Source: Thermoplasmata archaeon (lineage in GTDB: Archaea; Thermoplasmatota; Thermoplasmata; Lutacidiplasmatales; UBA184). From it: 64,000 nucleotides of DNA. The translations under genes were made by a program, and so were the position numbers. A model generated the notes under the pieces. The model saw only the letters and a list, made by a program, of their open reading frames with translations, made no database searches and had not been told where the DNA came from. Location of the stretch: contig JAKAAX010000008.1 in assembly GCA_021802125.1 (NCBI GenBank), forward strand, positions 62,001 through 126,000, given 5' to 3'. Every line of letters begins with the position of its first letter. The stretch's first letter is position 1. Shown piece by piece: positions 43,301 through 51,684 of the stretch.

Positions 43301-45568
43301 TCTGCGACCGGAGGCACCGGGGGGTACGCCTACGCCTGGACCTTTGGTGATGGGACGAGCGCGAACACGGCGACCGGGTCCGATCAACACACCTACACCA
43401 CGGCGGGGACCTACTCCGCCGCGGTCACGGTCACCTCCGGCTCCGGCCGCTCGGGCACGGCGCAGGTCAGCGTGACGGTCTCACCCTATGCGGGGATCTT
43501 CACCTCCTCCGTGACGGCGACCCCCTCGACCACGGACGTGGGGGAGGCCGTCAGCTTCGACGGCTCCGCGATCGGAGGTTCGGGAACCTACACCTCCTTC
43601 TCCTTCAGCTTCGGGGATGGCACGCCAGCCGTGGTGGTGACGACGAGCCCGGCGGTGGCCACGCACACGTTCTCCACCTCCGGGACCTACTCGGTCGTCC
43701 TGACGGTGACCGACAGCACGGGGGCGAAGGCCGCCTCCGCCCCGACGAGCGTCCTCGTCTATCCTCCGATCACCGTGACCCTGACGGCCACCTCGTCGGG
43801 GATCAACGTGGCGAACGGTGTCGACGTGAACACGAACGTCATCTTCTCCGCCACCGCGAGCGGCGGTTCGCAGAGCTACTTCCCCACCATCTGGTGGACC
43901 CTGGGCAGCGGGACCTCTCCGCAGGCTGGGGCGAACCAGCTCCTGCATGCCTTCGCGGTCGCGGGGACCTTTGACGTCCAGGCCACCGCCAACGACACGG
44001 TGGGGGGGTACGGTACCGGTTCCCTCAACCTCACGGTCTTCCCCGCGATCTCGGTGGTCGTCACCGGCAACAACTTCGACTCCCCAGCCCCGGTGAACAT
44101 GGCGCTGACCGCCTCGTTGAGCGGCGGCGACGGCACCTACAAACTGATCTGGACCTTCGGCGACGGCTCGCCCTCGGTCACGACCTCCGCATCGGGTCCC
44201 TCGGCGACGGTCGACCACAACTTCACCGCGGCCGGAGGGTACGAGGTGCAGGTCATCGTGACCGACTCCTCCGGCGGCAAGGGCACCGGGTTCTACAACG
44301 CCACGGTCGCGACGGCCTCCCCCAACGGCTCCTTCTTCTCGACCAGCATCGTGGGGATCCCCTGGTGGCTGCTCCTGGTGGTGGTCGCCGTCGTCGTGGC
44401 CGCGGTCATCGCCCTCCTGGTCATGCGCCGGCGCCGACCCCTGGGCGAGCCCCAACCTGACATGGAGGCCTTCGCCCCCGCGCCGGTACTCCTGGCCACG
44501 GGAGCGTCGGTCAACCCCGACATGTTGGCCCCGCCCGTGCCCGCGGGGGCCTCCGACCAGTCACCCGACGACCTGGGGGGAGTGCTTCCCGACGCCCCCG
44601 CGGCGCTCCCGCCCGGGACACGCGTGTCGGGCGCCGGCGCCCCGCTTACCCCAAGCGTCGAGCCCACCGTTCCCCCGGTCGGCGCTCAGGAGATGGGCCC
44701 CGCGGTCTGTCCTCGTTGCGGTTCGGGTCTCCTCGGAGGAGGGATCCCCTGCCCCACCTGCCAGTACGTGTCGCCAGAGGCGCCTCTCGAAACCGTGCTC
44801 CCGGCGCCGGTGGCCGAGGCCGTTACGTCCCCAGCCCCGGCCCCCTCACCCACCGTCGGACCGGCACCCTCGCAGCTGGAAGCGCTGACCCACTGCCCCC
44901 AGTGCTCCGGTCCGCTCACGCCCGAGAGCGAGTGCCCGGTCTGCCAGGTCCGCTGGGAACCCTCCCATCCGGAGCTGAACACGACCATGGGGCGCCCGGG
45001 CTTGGGCGGCGCGCCCCCGCCACCGCCGACGGCCCCTCTCGCGGCCCCTACGGAGCTCACGCACTGTCCCCAGTGCGGCACGCTCCTCGCCCCGGGGCGG
45101 GTGTGCCCGAACTGCCAGGTCTCCTGGGAGCCCGCTTCCTCCGAGCCCGCCACCTTCGTGGACCGAGACCGGGGAGCGGAACCCCTTCCGCCGACCTCTT
45201 CGTCCGCTCAAGCCGCTCAGGCGTCACCTCCCGAGCAGATGCCGACCCCTGCGCCGGTCCCCGAGCCACCCATGGTTCACGAGGTCCCCAGGGCTCCCGC
45301 TCCGCCATCTCCCTCGGTCGTAGAACGGGCCGAAGCCCCGCCCGTCCCGCCGCCCGAGCCCTCGCCTCCGCCCGCGCCGAAGGAGGTCCCGCAGGTCGCG
45401 AGCGCCGAATCGCCGGCCTACGCCGCTCCCGCCCCGAGCCCGCCCCCCGCCCCCTCCGCCGCGGAGCCGCTCACGAGCGGTCCCGGGCGGTGCTTCATTT
45501 GCAGCGGCCCCCTCGAGAACGGGTTCTGCCCGCGGTGCAACATGAGCTGGGCGGACGAAGGCGGCTAG
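40328..45568 (+). CDS. Giant PKD-repeat surface protein with cytoplasmic zinc ribbons
   Basis: A 1746-residue type I membrane protein. Signal peptide at about 10-36; a sialidase/BNR-like propeller region to about 530 (YVWTAWAANVSGRWSIFFAF); then nine PKD-like domains (typical strands YAYAWTFGDGTS). A transmembrane helix at about 1343-1366 (WWLLLVVVAVVVAAVIALLV) is followed by RRRR. The cytoplasmic tail of about 380 residues is Pro-rich and carries four C-x2-C...C-x2-C zinc ribbons near residues 1459, 1522, 1579 and 1721 (for example HCPQCGTLLAPGRVCPNC). ATG 40328 fits the TATA box. Likely a surface receptor or adhesin linked to an intracellular zinc-ribbon module; the next gene encodes a related soluble zinc-ribbon protein. 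Confidence 0.85.
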   Translation: MAYHASVRRFVARVGTGLLLLTLALMASTGAQAAVLGPAVGANVPSVAQVQGSSSPAALSPSTIAQVAQHAHGSSLTNAPGVAAHVLRAAPTHPALGSVPAGIFSTPIQVSTTTTTDQNGGPVFAWSTNPSTVSDASGYVWTAWAANVSGRWSIFFAFSSSDGASFSTPVQLDSGATTQDTGPSLAVHGSGATAEVAVVWETRVADTVNPASTDGYVLKVSTNGGSTWTQSGTNANWWGQATYGTMDTIESPTVAWTTNGYAEVAYWGYFVNYLTYTTWPTGTVNTVDAYTGGTTICSATGCPGAVFEGPRSTTALYWPAISFACSNINENCSFTYSVTNSAVTTDFVRVWYSFTAFLTLPYDAVQVTSAAMSSTTPYATVIVQQGETAYGGALGNDSAVDFLLNTGSTTAPTYDVAYYYNTATTYVRGAWPSGASTTTGLHSAYIALNPTTGAPFVSYVDGSSNIQATWTTSPTGTFLAPQLVAAGGALSATSIAMSTSAGSSPFRVDVAYVDAGNPSSQIYYAAFYALYGTASASPATVDLWHGVQFTATPGAGASPYTYSWNFGGACSPSCPTTTQSPLVNYTSPGTYSASVQITDTIGEIVTAAAGTVTVNPRLLVAVSPTSGTLDVNQSMTFTATPSGGSGSYSAFAWTVNGVAQSITGSTFAYTFATSGSVVVAVDVTDTLGVTSPWAGATISVALPLKVGLTSSSSSILPGSSVTFTATPTGGTTPYVYLWTPTPSGTFGCAASTGATDVCTPTAAGTYMMMVSVTDSASPAVVRSAFTNVTVDTAMTVTATKSPSSPEVGQTVFLNASATGGTPSYTYQWIAGDGSATINGASATHVYASVGTYTAQVWVNDSLGFSVSTTVPVTVVAALSILSATGSPNPSNTTTMVTFSSAAVGGVTPYAYAWKFGDGGSGTTAWAHHNYTSASSYSVSLTVTDAAGHAASKTFTEVVNPPTGCGSSCQLVVTLTFSPSSPVAGLPVSFSASATGGTGGYAYAWTFGDGTSANTATGSDQHTYTTAGTYSAAVTVTSGSGRSGTAQVSVTVSPYAGIFTSSVTATPSTTDVGEAVSFDGSAIGGSGTYTSFSFSFGDGTPAVVVTTSPAVATHTFSTSGTYSVVLTVTDSTGAKAASAPTSVLVYPPITVTLTATSSGINVANGVDVNTNVIFSATASGGSQSYFPTIWWTLGSGTSPQAGANQLLHAFAVAGTFDVQATANDTVGGYGTGSLNLTVFPAISVVVTGNNFDSPAPVNMALTASLSGGDGTYKLIWTFGDGSPSVTTSASGPSATVDHNFTAAGGYEVQVIVTDSSGGKGTGFYNATVATASPNGSFFSTSIVGIPWWLLLVVVAVVVAAVIALLVMRRRRPLGEPQPDMEAFAPAPVLLATGASVNPDMLAPPVPAGASDQSPDDLGGVLPDAPAALPPGTRVSGAGAPLTPSVEPTVPPVGAQEMGPAVCPRCGSGLLGGGIPCPTCQYVSPEAPLETVLPAPVAEAVTSPAPAPSPTVGPAPSQLEALTHCPQCSGPLTPESECPVCQVRWEPSHPELNTTMGRPGLGGAPPPPPTAPLAAPTELTHCPQCGTLLAPGRVCPNCQVSWEPASSEPATFVDRDRGAEPLPPTSSSAQAAQASPPEQMPTPAPVPEPPMVHEVPRAPAPPSPSVVERAEAPPVPPPEPSPPPAPKEVPQVASAESPAYAAPAPSPPPAPSAAEPLTSGPGRCFICSGPLENGFCPRCNMSWADEGG

Positions 45569-45605
45569 GCCCGCGGGAACGCACGTCCGTTCCCGTCCCG
45601 ATGTG

Positions 45606-45613
45606 CTTTATCC
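45606..45613 (+). promoter_or_regulatory. TATA box for the double zinc-ribbon gene
   Basis: CTTTATCC, centred 25 nt before the GTG at 45635. It predicts a leaderless mRNA, separate from the upstream PKD gene. Confidence 0.55.
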
Positions 45614-45634
45614 GTTCGGCCCCTAGGGCCGTAC

Positions 45635-46639
45635 GTGGTCTCCACCGACTCGAGGCTCGCCGACATCTACGCCTACTGCCCCTGGTGTGGCGGGGAGCTC
45701 AAGCGGGACCGGGTCTGCCGGACCTGTCTCGTCACTTGGAACGGGCCGGTCCCCACGACGCTCATCCCCGGTCGGGAGCCTCGCGCCCCTAGGAAGAGAA
45801 GGGGAAGCAAGGGAGGAGAGACGCCGACCGTACAACCACCCGAGCCCGCACCCTCCCCCCCCGCGACTCCGCCAGCTCCCCCGTCGCCGGGGCCTTCCGA
45901 CACGGGGCGGCCGACCCGGAACCTGCTGCCGCTGGGTCTGCTCCCGGCGCTGACGCTGGACGATGAAAAGTATGCACGGCTGAGCGCGTCCGCGGAGCCC
46001 ATGTCTCCCTCGGAGGGACTGAGAGCCTCCAGGACAACGCCGACACCGCCGCCTTCGGAAGTGGCCGCTGCCGACGGAGGAGCCTCTACGGCGGTACCCG
46101 TTCCTCCCACGACCGCTCCTCCGGCCCCGGCGGTTTCCGCTCCCGCCGAGACAAAGACCTCCAGGTCCACGCCGGCACCCGCGCCCGCAGCCGCGAACGC
46201 TCCCGTCCAGCCCGCCCCTCCCCCGTCCCCGGTGGCCGCGCCACCTCCCGCCGCCCCGCCGCCGCCGCCCCCCACACCACCTCCACCCCCGCCCTCCGCT
46301 CCGACGACAGGGTCCTCGAGCTCGAACCGCGGACCGGACCTCTTCGCGATCCCCGCTCCTCCACCGCCGTCACCTGCTAACTCCGCTCCCTCTGCGAGTT
46401 CTCCCCCGATGGCGGTCCCTCCCCCGCCACCCCCGCCGGGCCGTGGGAGCGGGACCCCTTCCGGGTCCCCGACACGATCGAGCTCTCCGATGAAGATCTC
46501 CTCCTTCGGGTCCGTCTCGCTCCAGTCGGTCCGGGAGTGCCCGATGTGCGGCAACCCGCTCCCCTCCACCCGCGTGTGCGCGAACTGCGGCATCCAGTGG
46601 GGCGACCCCAACCCCTCGGCCCCCCCGCCTTCCGGTTGA
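45635..46639 (+). CDS. Soluble protein with terminal zinc ribbons and proline-rich linker
   Basis: A 334-residue protein with a zinc ribbon at each end: CPWCGGELKRDRVCRTC at about 15-31 and CPMCGNPLPSTRVCANC at about 302-318. About 260 residues of Pro/Ala/Ser-rich, disordered sequence separate them. Both ribbons end in a Trp-containing strand (VTWNG, IQWGD), like those in the tail of the upstream PKD protein (VRWEP, VSWEP). No signal peptide or membrane helix. GTG start. It may scaffold or associate with the PKD protein tail; function unknown. The MarC gene follows after 2 nt. Confidence 0.75.
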   Translation: MVSTDSRLADIYAYCPWCGGELKRDRVCRTCLVTWNGPVPTTLIPGREPRAPRKRRGSKGGETPTVQPPEPAPSPPATPPAPPSPGPSDTGRPTRNLLPLGLLPALTLDDEKYARLSASAEPMSPSEGLRASRTTPTPPPSEVAAADGGASTAVPVPPTTAPPAPAVSAPAETKTSRSTPAPAPAAANAPVQPAPPPSPVAAPPPAAPPPPPPTPPPPPPSAPTTGSSSSNRGPDLFAIPAPPPPSPANSAPSASSPPMAVPPPPPPPGRGSGTPSGSPTRSSSPMKISSFGSVSLQSVRECPMCGNPLPSTRVCANCGIQWGDPNPSAPPPSG

Positions 46640-46641
46640 AC

Positions 46642-47274
46642 GTGATCGAAGAGCTGGCCTTCGTCCTCGCGGCCACGGCGAGCCTGTTCGCGACCGTGGA
46701 CCCCATCGGGACACTGCCGTTCTTCGTCGCCCTCACCGAGGGGTTCGAAGAGGCGGACAAGCAGGTCATCCTGCGCCGCGCGGTCGCAACTACCGGGGTC
46801 ACGCTGGTCGTCTTCTTGGTCGCGGGGAAGTACCTGTTCACCGCCTTCGGCTTCACGCTCTACGCGATGGAGATCTCCGGCGGGATCCTCCTCTTCCTGA
46901 TCGCCTACGATATGCTCCACGGTGACGTGGGAAAGAAGATCGCGCCCGCGGACCGGGAGGAGGCGATCCGCAAACGCGACGAGCTGGCCATCGCTCCGCT
47001 CGGCATCCCGCTGCTCGCCGGCCCGGGGGCCATCGCCACGGTGATGGTGTACGTGGGCAACGCCAAGGACAACCTCTACGAGGTCTTCGGGCTCTTCCTG
47101 GCGGTCATCGCGGTCACCGCGGCGTCCTTCCTGATCCTCCACTTCGGGCGGGGGATCTTCCGCTACCTTGGCCGAGTGGGCATCACCGCGATCATCCGGG
47201 TCATGGGGCTGCTCCTGGGAGCGGTCGCGGTCCAGTTCATCATCAACGGGATCCTGGGCGTCGTCCACCCGTAG
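46642..47274 (+). CDS. MarC family integral membrane protein
   Basis: A 210-residue protein with six transmembrane helices of the MarC/UPF0056 family. Signatures: ATVDPIGTLPFFVALTEG (about 16-33) and the inverted half RDELAIAPLGIPLLAGPGAIATVMV (about 112-136), each with the family's Asp/Pro-Gly helix break. The role of MarC proteins is not established; they were once linked to antibiotic resistance and are now thought to be transporter-like. GTG 46642 follows the preceding stop by 2 nt. Confidence 0.9.
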   Translation: MIEELAFVLAATASLFATVDPIGTLPFFVALTEGFEEADKQVILRRAVATTGVTLVVFLVAGKYLFTAFGFTLYAMEISGGILLFLIAYDMLHGDVGKKIAPADREEAIRKRDELAIAPLGIPLLAGPGAIATVMVYVGNAKDNLYEVFGLFLAVIAVTAASFLILHFGRGIFRYLGRVGITAIIRVMGLLLGAVAVQFIINGILGVVHP

Positions 47275-47275
47275 G

Positions 47276-50254
47276 TCACGCGGGCCCGCGCGGCGGGGGC
47301 CGGTCCTGGGAAGGCTCTCGAGGGGCCGTCCGCCGCTCTTCCTCCCCCCTGCGCCCGGGGCCCGACCCTCGGCGGTGGCTGAGCACGAGGACCAGCACGA
47401 TCGCTACGGCCGCGACCAGGCCCACGACCAGGAGCGTCCAGAACAGAGAGCTCCCGAACCCCCCGGGCGCCGACGAGGAGCTCCCCGCTACGAACGTGAC
47501 GGTGATGAACACCGCGCCGCCGTGCACCCACAGCGTGCCCGACGGCGGATTGGCGGTGTAACCGGTCGGAGCGACGACGCTCCAGGCGTACGTACCGTTC
47601 GGCTCCGTGACGAGGAACTGCGTGTCGCTCGTCGAGACCGACACGCCCCCAAGCGTGATCGACCAGACCTGCCCCGCCGGGAGCCCGCTCGCGTTGAAGG
47701 AGACCGGGAGGACGAAGGGGGAGAAGGTCACGGCGAGCTGCAACGGGGTCCCCGCGACGACGAGGGTCCCTCCTCTCGGGGTGGGCTGGTAGCCCGGCAG
47801 GGAGGGGACCGTGAACGCGTGGGTCCCGTTCGCCAGCGCGACGGTGAGCGTGGGGGCTGCCGAGGACGACGACGTCCCGTCCACGAGCACGGACCATGAG
47901 GTGTTCCCGGGAAGGCCGGTCTCCTGCCAGCTGACGGCGTACGTCGTGGGGTTCGGGGTGAACTGGACGTCCACCTGAAGGGCGGCCCCCGAGATCGCGA
48001 AGCTCGAACTTGAGGGGGAGGCGTTGTAGCCGGCCACGGAGCTCACCTGGAAGATGTAGGAGCCGTTGGGTTCGACGAAGGAGATGGTCGAGGTTGTGCT
48101 CCACTGGTTCACGAGGTCCACGCGAACGCTCCAGTTGGTCCCAGGAGGAAGCCCGGTCTCCGCGAAGTCGGCGTGGAACCCTGGCACGAAGGTCACGTTC
48201 TCGTGGATCGAGCTCCTGGGCGTGATGGTCGCCTGCGGCCCGCTCCCCGTGTAGCTCCCGGCGCCCTTCCCCACCCACGAGGAGGGGACCCACCCCTGGA
48301 TCGGCACGGCGGTCAGCGTGGTGGGGACGCTCGCGTTCGCCCAAGCGACGCTGGGCACCACGACACCCATCCCCGAGGGGAAGGCGGCCCAGGCGACCGA
48401 CCATTGGTCCACGTAGGGCACGACCGCGAGCACGGGGGTCGACCCCACGACCAGAGGCGCGGGAGGGAAGGGTTCGAGCCGCTCGTGCGGGTTCGGGTAG
48501 AGGGTCCCTGCGGGCAGGCTCAGCGGCGGCGCACCGACGGAGTAGGTTCCCTGCGGAAGCAGCGCCGACAGGTTAGGAACCGTGGAGCTCAGGTTCCGTC
48601 CGTCGACGGTGACGAACCAGGCCGTGGACGCCGGGACCCCGGTGGAGTTGAAGGTCACTTCGGTCGCGGCCGTCGGGTAGGACTCGAAGAGGGCGATGCT
48701 CTGAGGGGGAAGCGTCCACGAGGCCGGGAGGCCGTTCGGGAAGAACGTCGCAGCAGGAGCGGGCGTCGTCGCGCGGACCCACCAGGAGCTGTTGGACGAG
48801 GAGAAGTGCGGGGCGCCGGACCACGTCCAGAGCTCCGCAGGGATCCCGGGTCCGATCCCGGGCAGGGTCGGAGCGAACGAAACGTTGGTGGAGATGTTCT
48901 GGTTGACCAGGAGAAGGTCCGCTCGCCCCTGGTCCGTCGGTTCCACGGTCGCGACCGCGTAGAGGTTGGCGTTGAGGCTCGTGTTCGACCCGGAGTTCGT
49001 CGGGGTGTTCGCGGCCTGAAGGGAGGCGGGGAAGACCTGGCTCCCGAGGTGGGAGAGAAGATCGGTGTAGACCGTGGCGTCCGGCCTCCTCGCGCCGTCC
49101 AGCGCGAACCACGAGTTGGAGGTGTTCAGGACCGAAGCGAACACGTCGAGGTTCGAGACGTTCAGGTCCATGCCCTCGATCTCGCTGGCGGCCAGGGAGA
49201 GCCCCCCGGCGAACCCCTGGCTGAGGTTGCCGAACTGGTAGTGCGAGAGCGCGGAGCCGAGCTCGGTGAGGATGACGGGAGGATCCGGGCAGCCTGGACA
49301 GGTGGCGTTCACCTCCGCCGAGATCGCCGAACGTGCGTCCGAGACCCGGCCGGGCACGCTGTAGGGGCCCGTGTCGAACGCGTAGAACTGGGCGAGCGTC
49401 CCGTTCCCCCACACCCCCGCGGTATAGACGTGGAAGGCGATCCCGCCCAGGGTCGCGGCGTTCACCGCCACGGTGTCGTTCACCCAATCCGACAGCGGGA
49501 ACTTGTTCTGGGACCGGCCCGTGCCTGCGAGCCCAAGGATCCGGATGTTCGGGTCCGCGGTCCGAAGGACCGCGGTATAGTTGTGCACCTGCCAGGCGTA
49601 TTGCGGCGGAGCGATCCGCTGGCTCCCGGTCTCGGGAGGAAGGTTCCACTGCGACCAGGGTCGCTGCCACTGCACCCAGAGCTCCGGCTCGTTCCCGATC
49701 TCCCAGTAGGCTGGAGTGAACCCCAAGGTGCGCTCGGTGTAGTTGACGACCTGCGCCGCAAGGGAGGGGTTGTCGATCTCCCCGGGAACCTGCAAGATCG
49801 CCTCGCACGAGAGTTCCCGACAGAGGTGGATGAACTGGGTCTCGTTCGTGGCGGGTGGCGCCCAGGTGAGGGAGGTGCCGTTCACCGTGAGCATTGAGTC
49901 GTTCAGCATGTTCAGCCGGTCGCCGGCGTTCGCCCCGGGCCAGACCAGAACGTGGGACCGCGTGGCGTTGAGCAGCGCCGTCTCGTCCGGCAGCAGATGG
50001 GCCTCGGCGGAGATGGTCGTACCCCAGAACTGGGAGGAGAGCCCGAGCGGCTGCGAGGCGAGGGTCAGGTTCGTGGGTGTCCCGAGGGACGACGATGCCG
50101 GGGCTCCAGTCCCGTCGTTGGTCAGAGGCGAGAAGGGCTGAGGACTTCCGTGCGGCGAGGGCGTGGGGAAGGCTGAGGATGCCAAGAGCGCCAGAAGGAG
50201 CACCGTGCATCGGAACGGCCAGACGCTACGCCGACGGGTAGAGAGGGTGCTCAC
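47276..50254 (-). CDS. Membrane-anchored glycoside-hydrolase-like protein with ETGLP repeats
   Basis: A 992-residue exported protein. Signal peptide at about 12-30. Residues about 70-520 look like a clan GH-A (beta/alpha)8 enzyme: candidate acid/base Glu in YWEIGNEPELW (about 185) and nucleophile Glu in VILTELGSA (about 330), a pattern shared by families such as GH39, GH51 and GH79. Three repeats of the ETGLPPGTNW type follow at about 690-930, common in archaeal thermopsin-like surface proteins. A transmembrane helix (LLVVGLVAAVAIVLVLVL) and a basic tail end the protein. Sequons are dense. It probably degrades polysaccharide at the cell surface; substrate unknown. GTG start, 30 nt after a TATA box. 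Confidence 0.78.
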   Translation of the reverse strand: MSTLSTRRRSVWPFRCTVLLLALLASSAFPTPSPHGSPQPFSPLTNDGTGAPASSSLGTPTNLTLASQPLGLSSQFWGTTISAEAHLLPDETALLNATRSHVLVWPGANAGDRLNMLNDSMLTVNGTSLTWAPPATNETQFIHLCRELSCEAILQVPGEIDNPSLAAQVVNYTERTLGFTPAYWEIGNEPELWVQWQRPWSQWNLPPETGSQRIAPPQYAWQVHNYTAVLRTADPNIRILGLAGTGRSQNKFPLSDWVNDTVAVNAATLGGIAFHVYTAGVWGNGTLAQFYAFDTGPYSVPGRVSDARSAISAEVNATCPGCPDPPVILTELGSALSHYQFGNLSQGFAGGLSLAASEIEGMDLNVSNLDVFASVLNTSNSWFALDGARRPDATVYTDLLSHLGSQVFPASLQAANTPTNSGSNTSLNANLYAVATVEPTDQGRADLLLVNQNISTNVSFAPTLPGIGPGIPAELWTWSGAPHFSSSNSSWWVRATTPAPAATFFPNGLPASWTLPPQSIALFESYPTAATEVTFNSTGVPASTAWFVTVDGRNLSSTVPNLSALLPQGTYSVGAPPLSLPAGTLYPNPHERLEPFPPAPLVVGSTPVLAVVPYVDQWSVAWAAFPSGMGVVVPSVAWANASVPTTLTAVPIQGWVPSSWVGKGAGSYTGSGPQATITPRSSIHENVTFVPGFHADFAETGLPPGTNWSVRVDLVNQWSTTSTISFVEPNGSYIFQVSSVAGYNASPSSSSFAISGAALQVDVQFTPNPTTYAVSWQETGLPGNTSWSVLVDGTSSSSAAPTLTVALANGTHAFTVPSLPGYQPTPRGGTLVVAGTPLQLAVTFSPFVLPVSFNASGLPAGQVWSITLGGVSVSTSDTQFLVTEPNGTYAWSVVAPTGYTANPPSGTLWVHGGAVFITVTFVAGSSSSAPGGFGSSLFWTLLVVGLVAAVAIVLVLVLSHRRGSGPGRRGEEERRTAPREPSQDRPPPRGPA

Positions 50255-50280
50255 GGGTAGAGCACGGCTCGGGTGGGACC

Positions 50281-50287
50281 CATAAGG
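50281..50287 (-). promoter_or_regulatory. TATA box for the glycoside-hydrolase-like gene
   Basis: Minus-strand CCTTATG, centred 30 nt before the GTG at 50254. The inverted repeat GTGCTC-ACGGGTA-GAGCAC (50247-50265) overlaps the predicted transcription start and the start codon, and could be an operator. Confidence 0.5.
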
Positions 50288-50401
50288 GGTTTCTTCCGGC
50301 CCGGACGGTGACCTCGAACCGAGGGAGGATCGAGAGGAACCCGTCCCGGCCCCAACCAGTCCCTCGACGGCTGGGGGCGAAGGACGGCCCCGACGTCCCG
50401 C

Positions 50402-51631
50402 CTATCTCGGGGCGAGGTCCTGACCGAGGTCGTCCAGGAGCCGGCCTGCGACCACGTCCTTGGTTCCGTTGTAGGGGTGGATCTTGCCCTCCCTGCGCAC
50501 GAGATAGACCTCCGAGTCGGGCCCTCCCATGCTCTTCCTCTCGTTCGCCACGAGAGCATCGCACCCGGTCGACTGGAGGTAGACCCAGGCCCTCTCCTGG
50601 AGGGCCCTTGGCGAGAGCCCGGCCTCGAGCTTGAACCCGATGAGGAGCGTCGGGGCCTTGGCCAGGTGGCGAAGCTCCGGAAGCAGCTTCTCGGCCTTGG
50701 CGAGCTCGAGAACGAGCTTCTCCTGGAGGGAGGGGATCTTCCCCTCCTGCTTCTTCAGCGTGAAGTCCGACAGCGCGGCCGGGACGAGGACCGCATCGGC
50801 CTCGCGGAGGATCTTCGCCTCCTTCTTCACCAACCCCCGGAGGTCCTCCAGGGTCGTGAAGCGGCGCGGGGAAAGGAAGAGGGGGACCGGGACGCGGAGG
50901 GCACCCAGCCAGGCCTCCACCGAAGCTCCCCGGAAGAACGCCTGTGCGGCGAGGTTCACGGCGAGGAGCCCGCTTCCCTCGTTGGTGAGCGAGCGGACGT
51001 CGTCCAGAGGTTCCGAGGTGGAGCCCCCGATGATGACGACCTTGCGCCCGCTCCAGGCCCCACGGGCCAGCCGGTGCAGGACGTGGGCGGCGATGACCTC
51101 GGGAGTGGCGAGCTTGGCCTCACCCTCCTCGACGATCGGGGGGATGAAGGCGACACCCATCTCCTCCAGCCGTCGCAGGTTCTGCGCCACGGCGGGGTTC
51201 CGGGTCATGTCCTCGTGCATCGCCGGAGCGACCAGCACGGGGACCCCACCTCCGAGAGCGATGGAGGCGAACGTGGTCACCGGGGTGTCGTCGATGCCCT
51301 GGGCCACCTTCGAGAGGGTGTTGGCGGTGGCGGGAGCGAGCAGGAGCAGGTCGGCCCGGCCGGGCCCCGGGCCCAGGTTGCGGACGTGCTCGACGTCGCC
51401 CGTGAGCTCCGTGATGGGAGGGCGTCCGGTCGCAAAGCGAAGGGCTTCGGAAGTGATGATCCCGAGCGCGTCCTTGGTCATCACCGCCTGCACTTCGGCG
51501 CCGTGCCGGAGCAGTTCCCGGACGATGCGCGGGGTCTCGATGGCGGCGATGGAGCCCGAGATGCCGATGACCACCCGGCGGCCAGCCAGCAGCTGGGAAC
51601 GACGGCCCCGTATCGCGTCGGAAGGATGCAC
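50402..51631 (-). CDS. coaBC: Bifunctional phosphopantothenoylcysteine synthetase/decarboxylase
   Basis: A 409-residue fusion enzyme of coenzyme A synthesis. The N-terminal CoaC half (about 15-195) is a flavoprotein decarboxylase: GISGSIAAIETPRIVREL, then LAPATANTLSKVAQGIDDT and VAPAMHEDM. The C-terminal CoaB half (about 200-405) joins 4'-phosphopantothenate to cysteine: IIGGSTSEPLDDVRSLTNEGSG, DAVLVPAALSDF and the C-terminal KDVVAGRLLDDL. GTG 51631 lies about 24 nt from a TATA box shared with the divergent HAD gene. Confidence 0.95.
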   Translation of the reverse strand: MHPSDAIRGRRSQLLAGRRVVIGISGSIAAIETPRIVRELLRHGAEVQAVMTKDALGIITSEALRFATGRPPITELTGDVEHVRNLGPGPGRADLLLLAPATANTLSKVAQGIDDTPVTTFASIALGGGVPVLVAPAMHEDMTRNPAVAQNLRRLEEMGVAFIPPIVEEGEAKLATPEVIAAHVLHRLARGAWSGRKVVIIGGSTSEPLDDVRSLTNEGSGLLAVNLAAQAFFRGASVEAWLGALRVPVPLFLSPRRFTTLEDLRGLVKKEAKILREADAVLVPAALSDFTLKKQEGKIPSLQEKLVLELAKAEKLLPELRHLAKAPTLLIGFKLEAGLSPRALQERAWVYLQSTGCDALVANERKSMGGPDSEVYLVRREGKIHPYNGTKDVVAGRLLDDLGQDLAPR

Positions 51632-51650
51632 GTCGGCCTGACCTGTCGCA

Positions 51651-51658
51651 ATTATAAG
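51651..51658. promoter_or_regulatory. Single TATA box shared by coaBC and the HAD gene
   Basis: ATTATAAG (within CAATTATAAGTA) is the only AT-rich element in the 53 bp between the two divergent starts. It lies about 24 nt from the coaBC GTG and 30 nt from the HAD ATG. Its near-palindromic core could be bound by TBP in both orientations and give two leaderless transcripts. Confidence 0.6.
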
Positions 51659-51684
51659 TAGCCGGAGAGCCCCCGGTTCCCCCC

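Noticed and set aside
50255..50401. Possible minus-strand tRNA near a GGTTCGAGG sequence
   Set aside because: No T stem, acceptor stem or anticodon arm can be paired around it, even allowing an intron.
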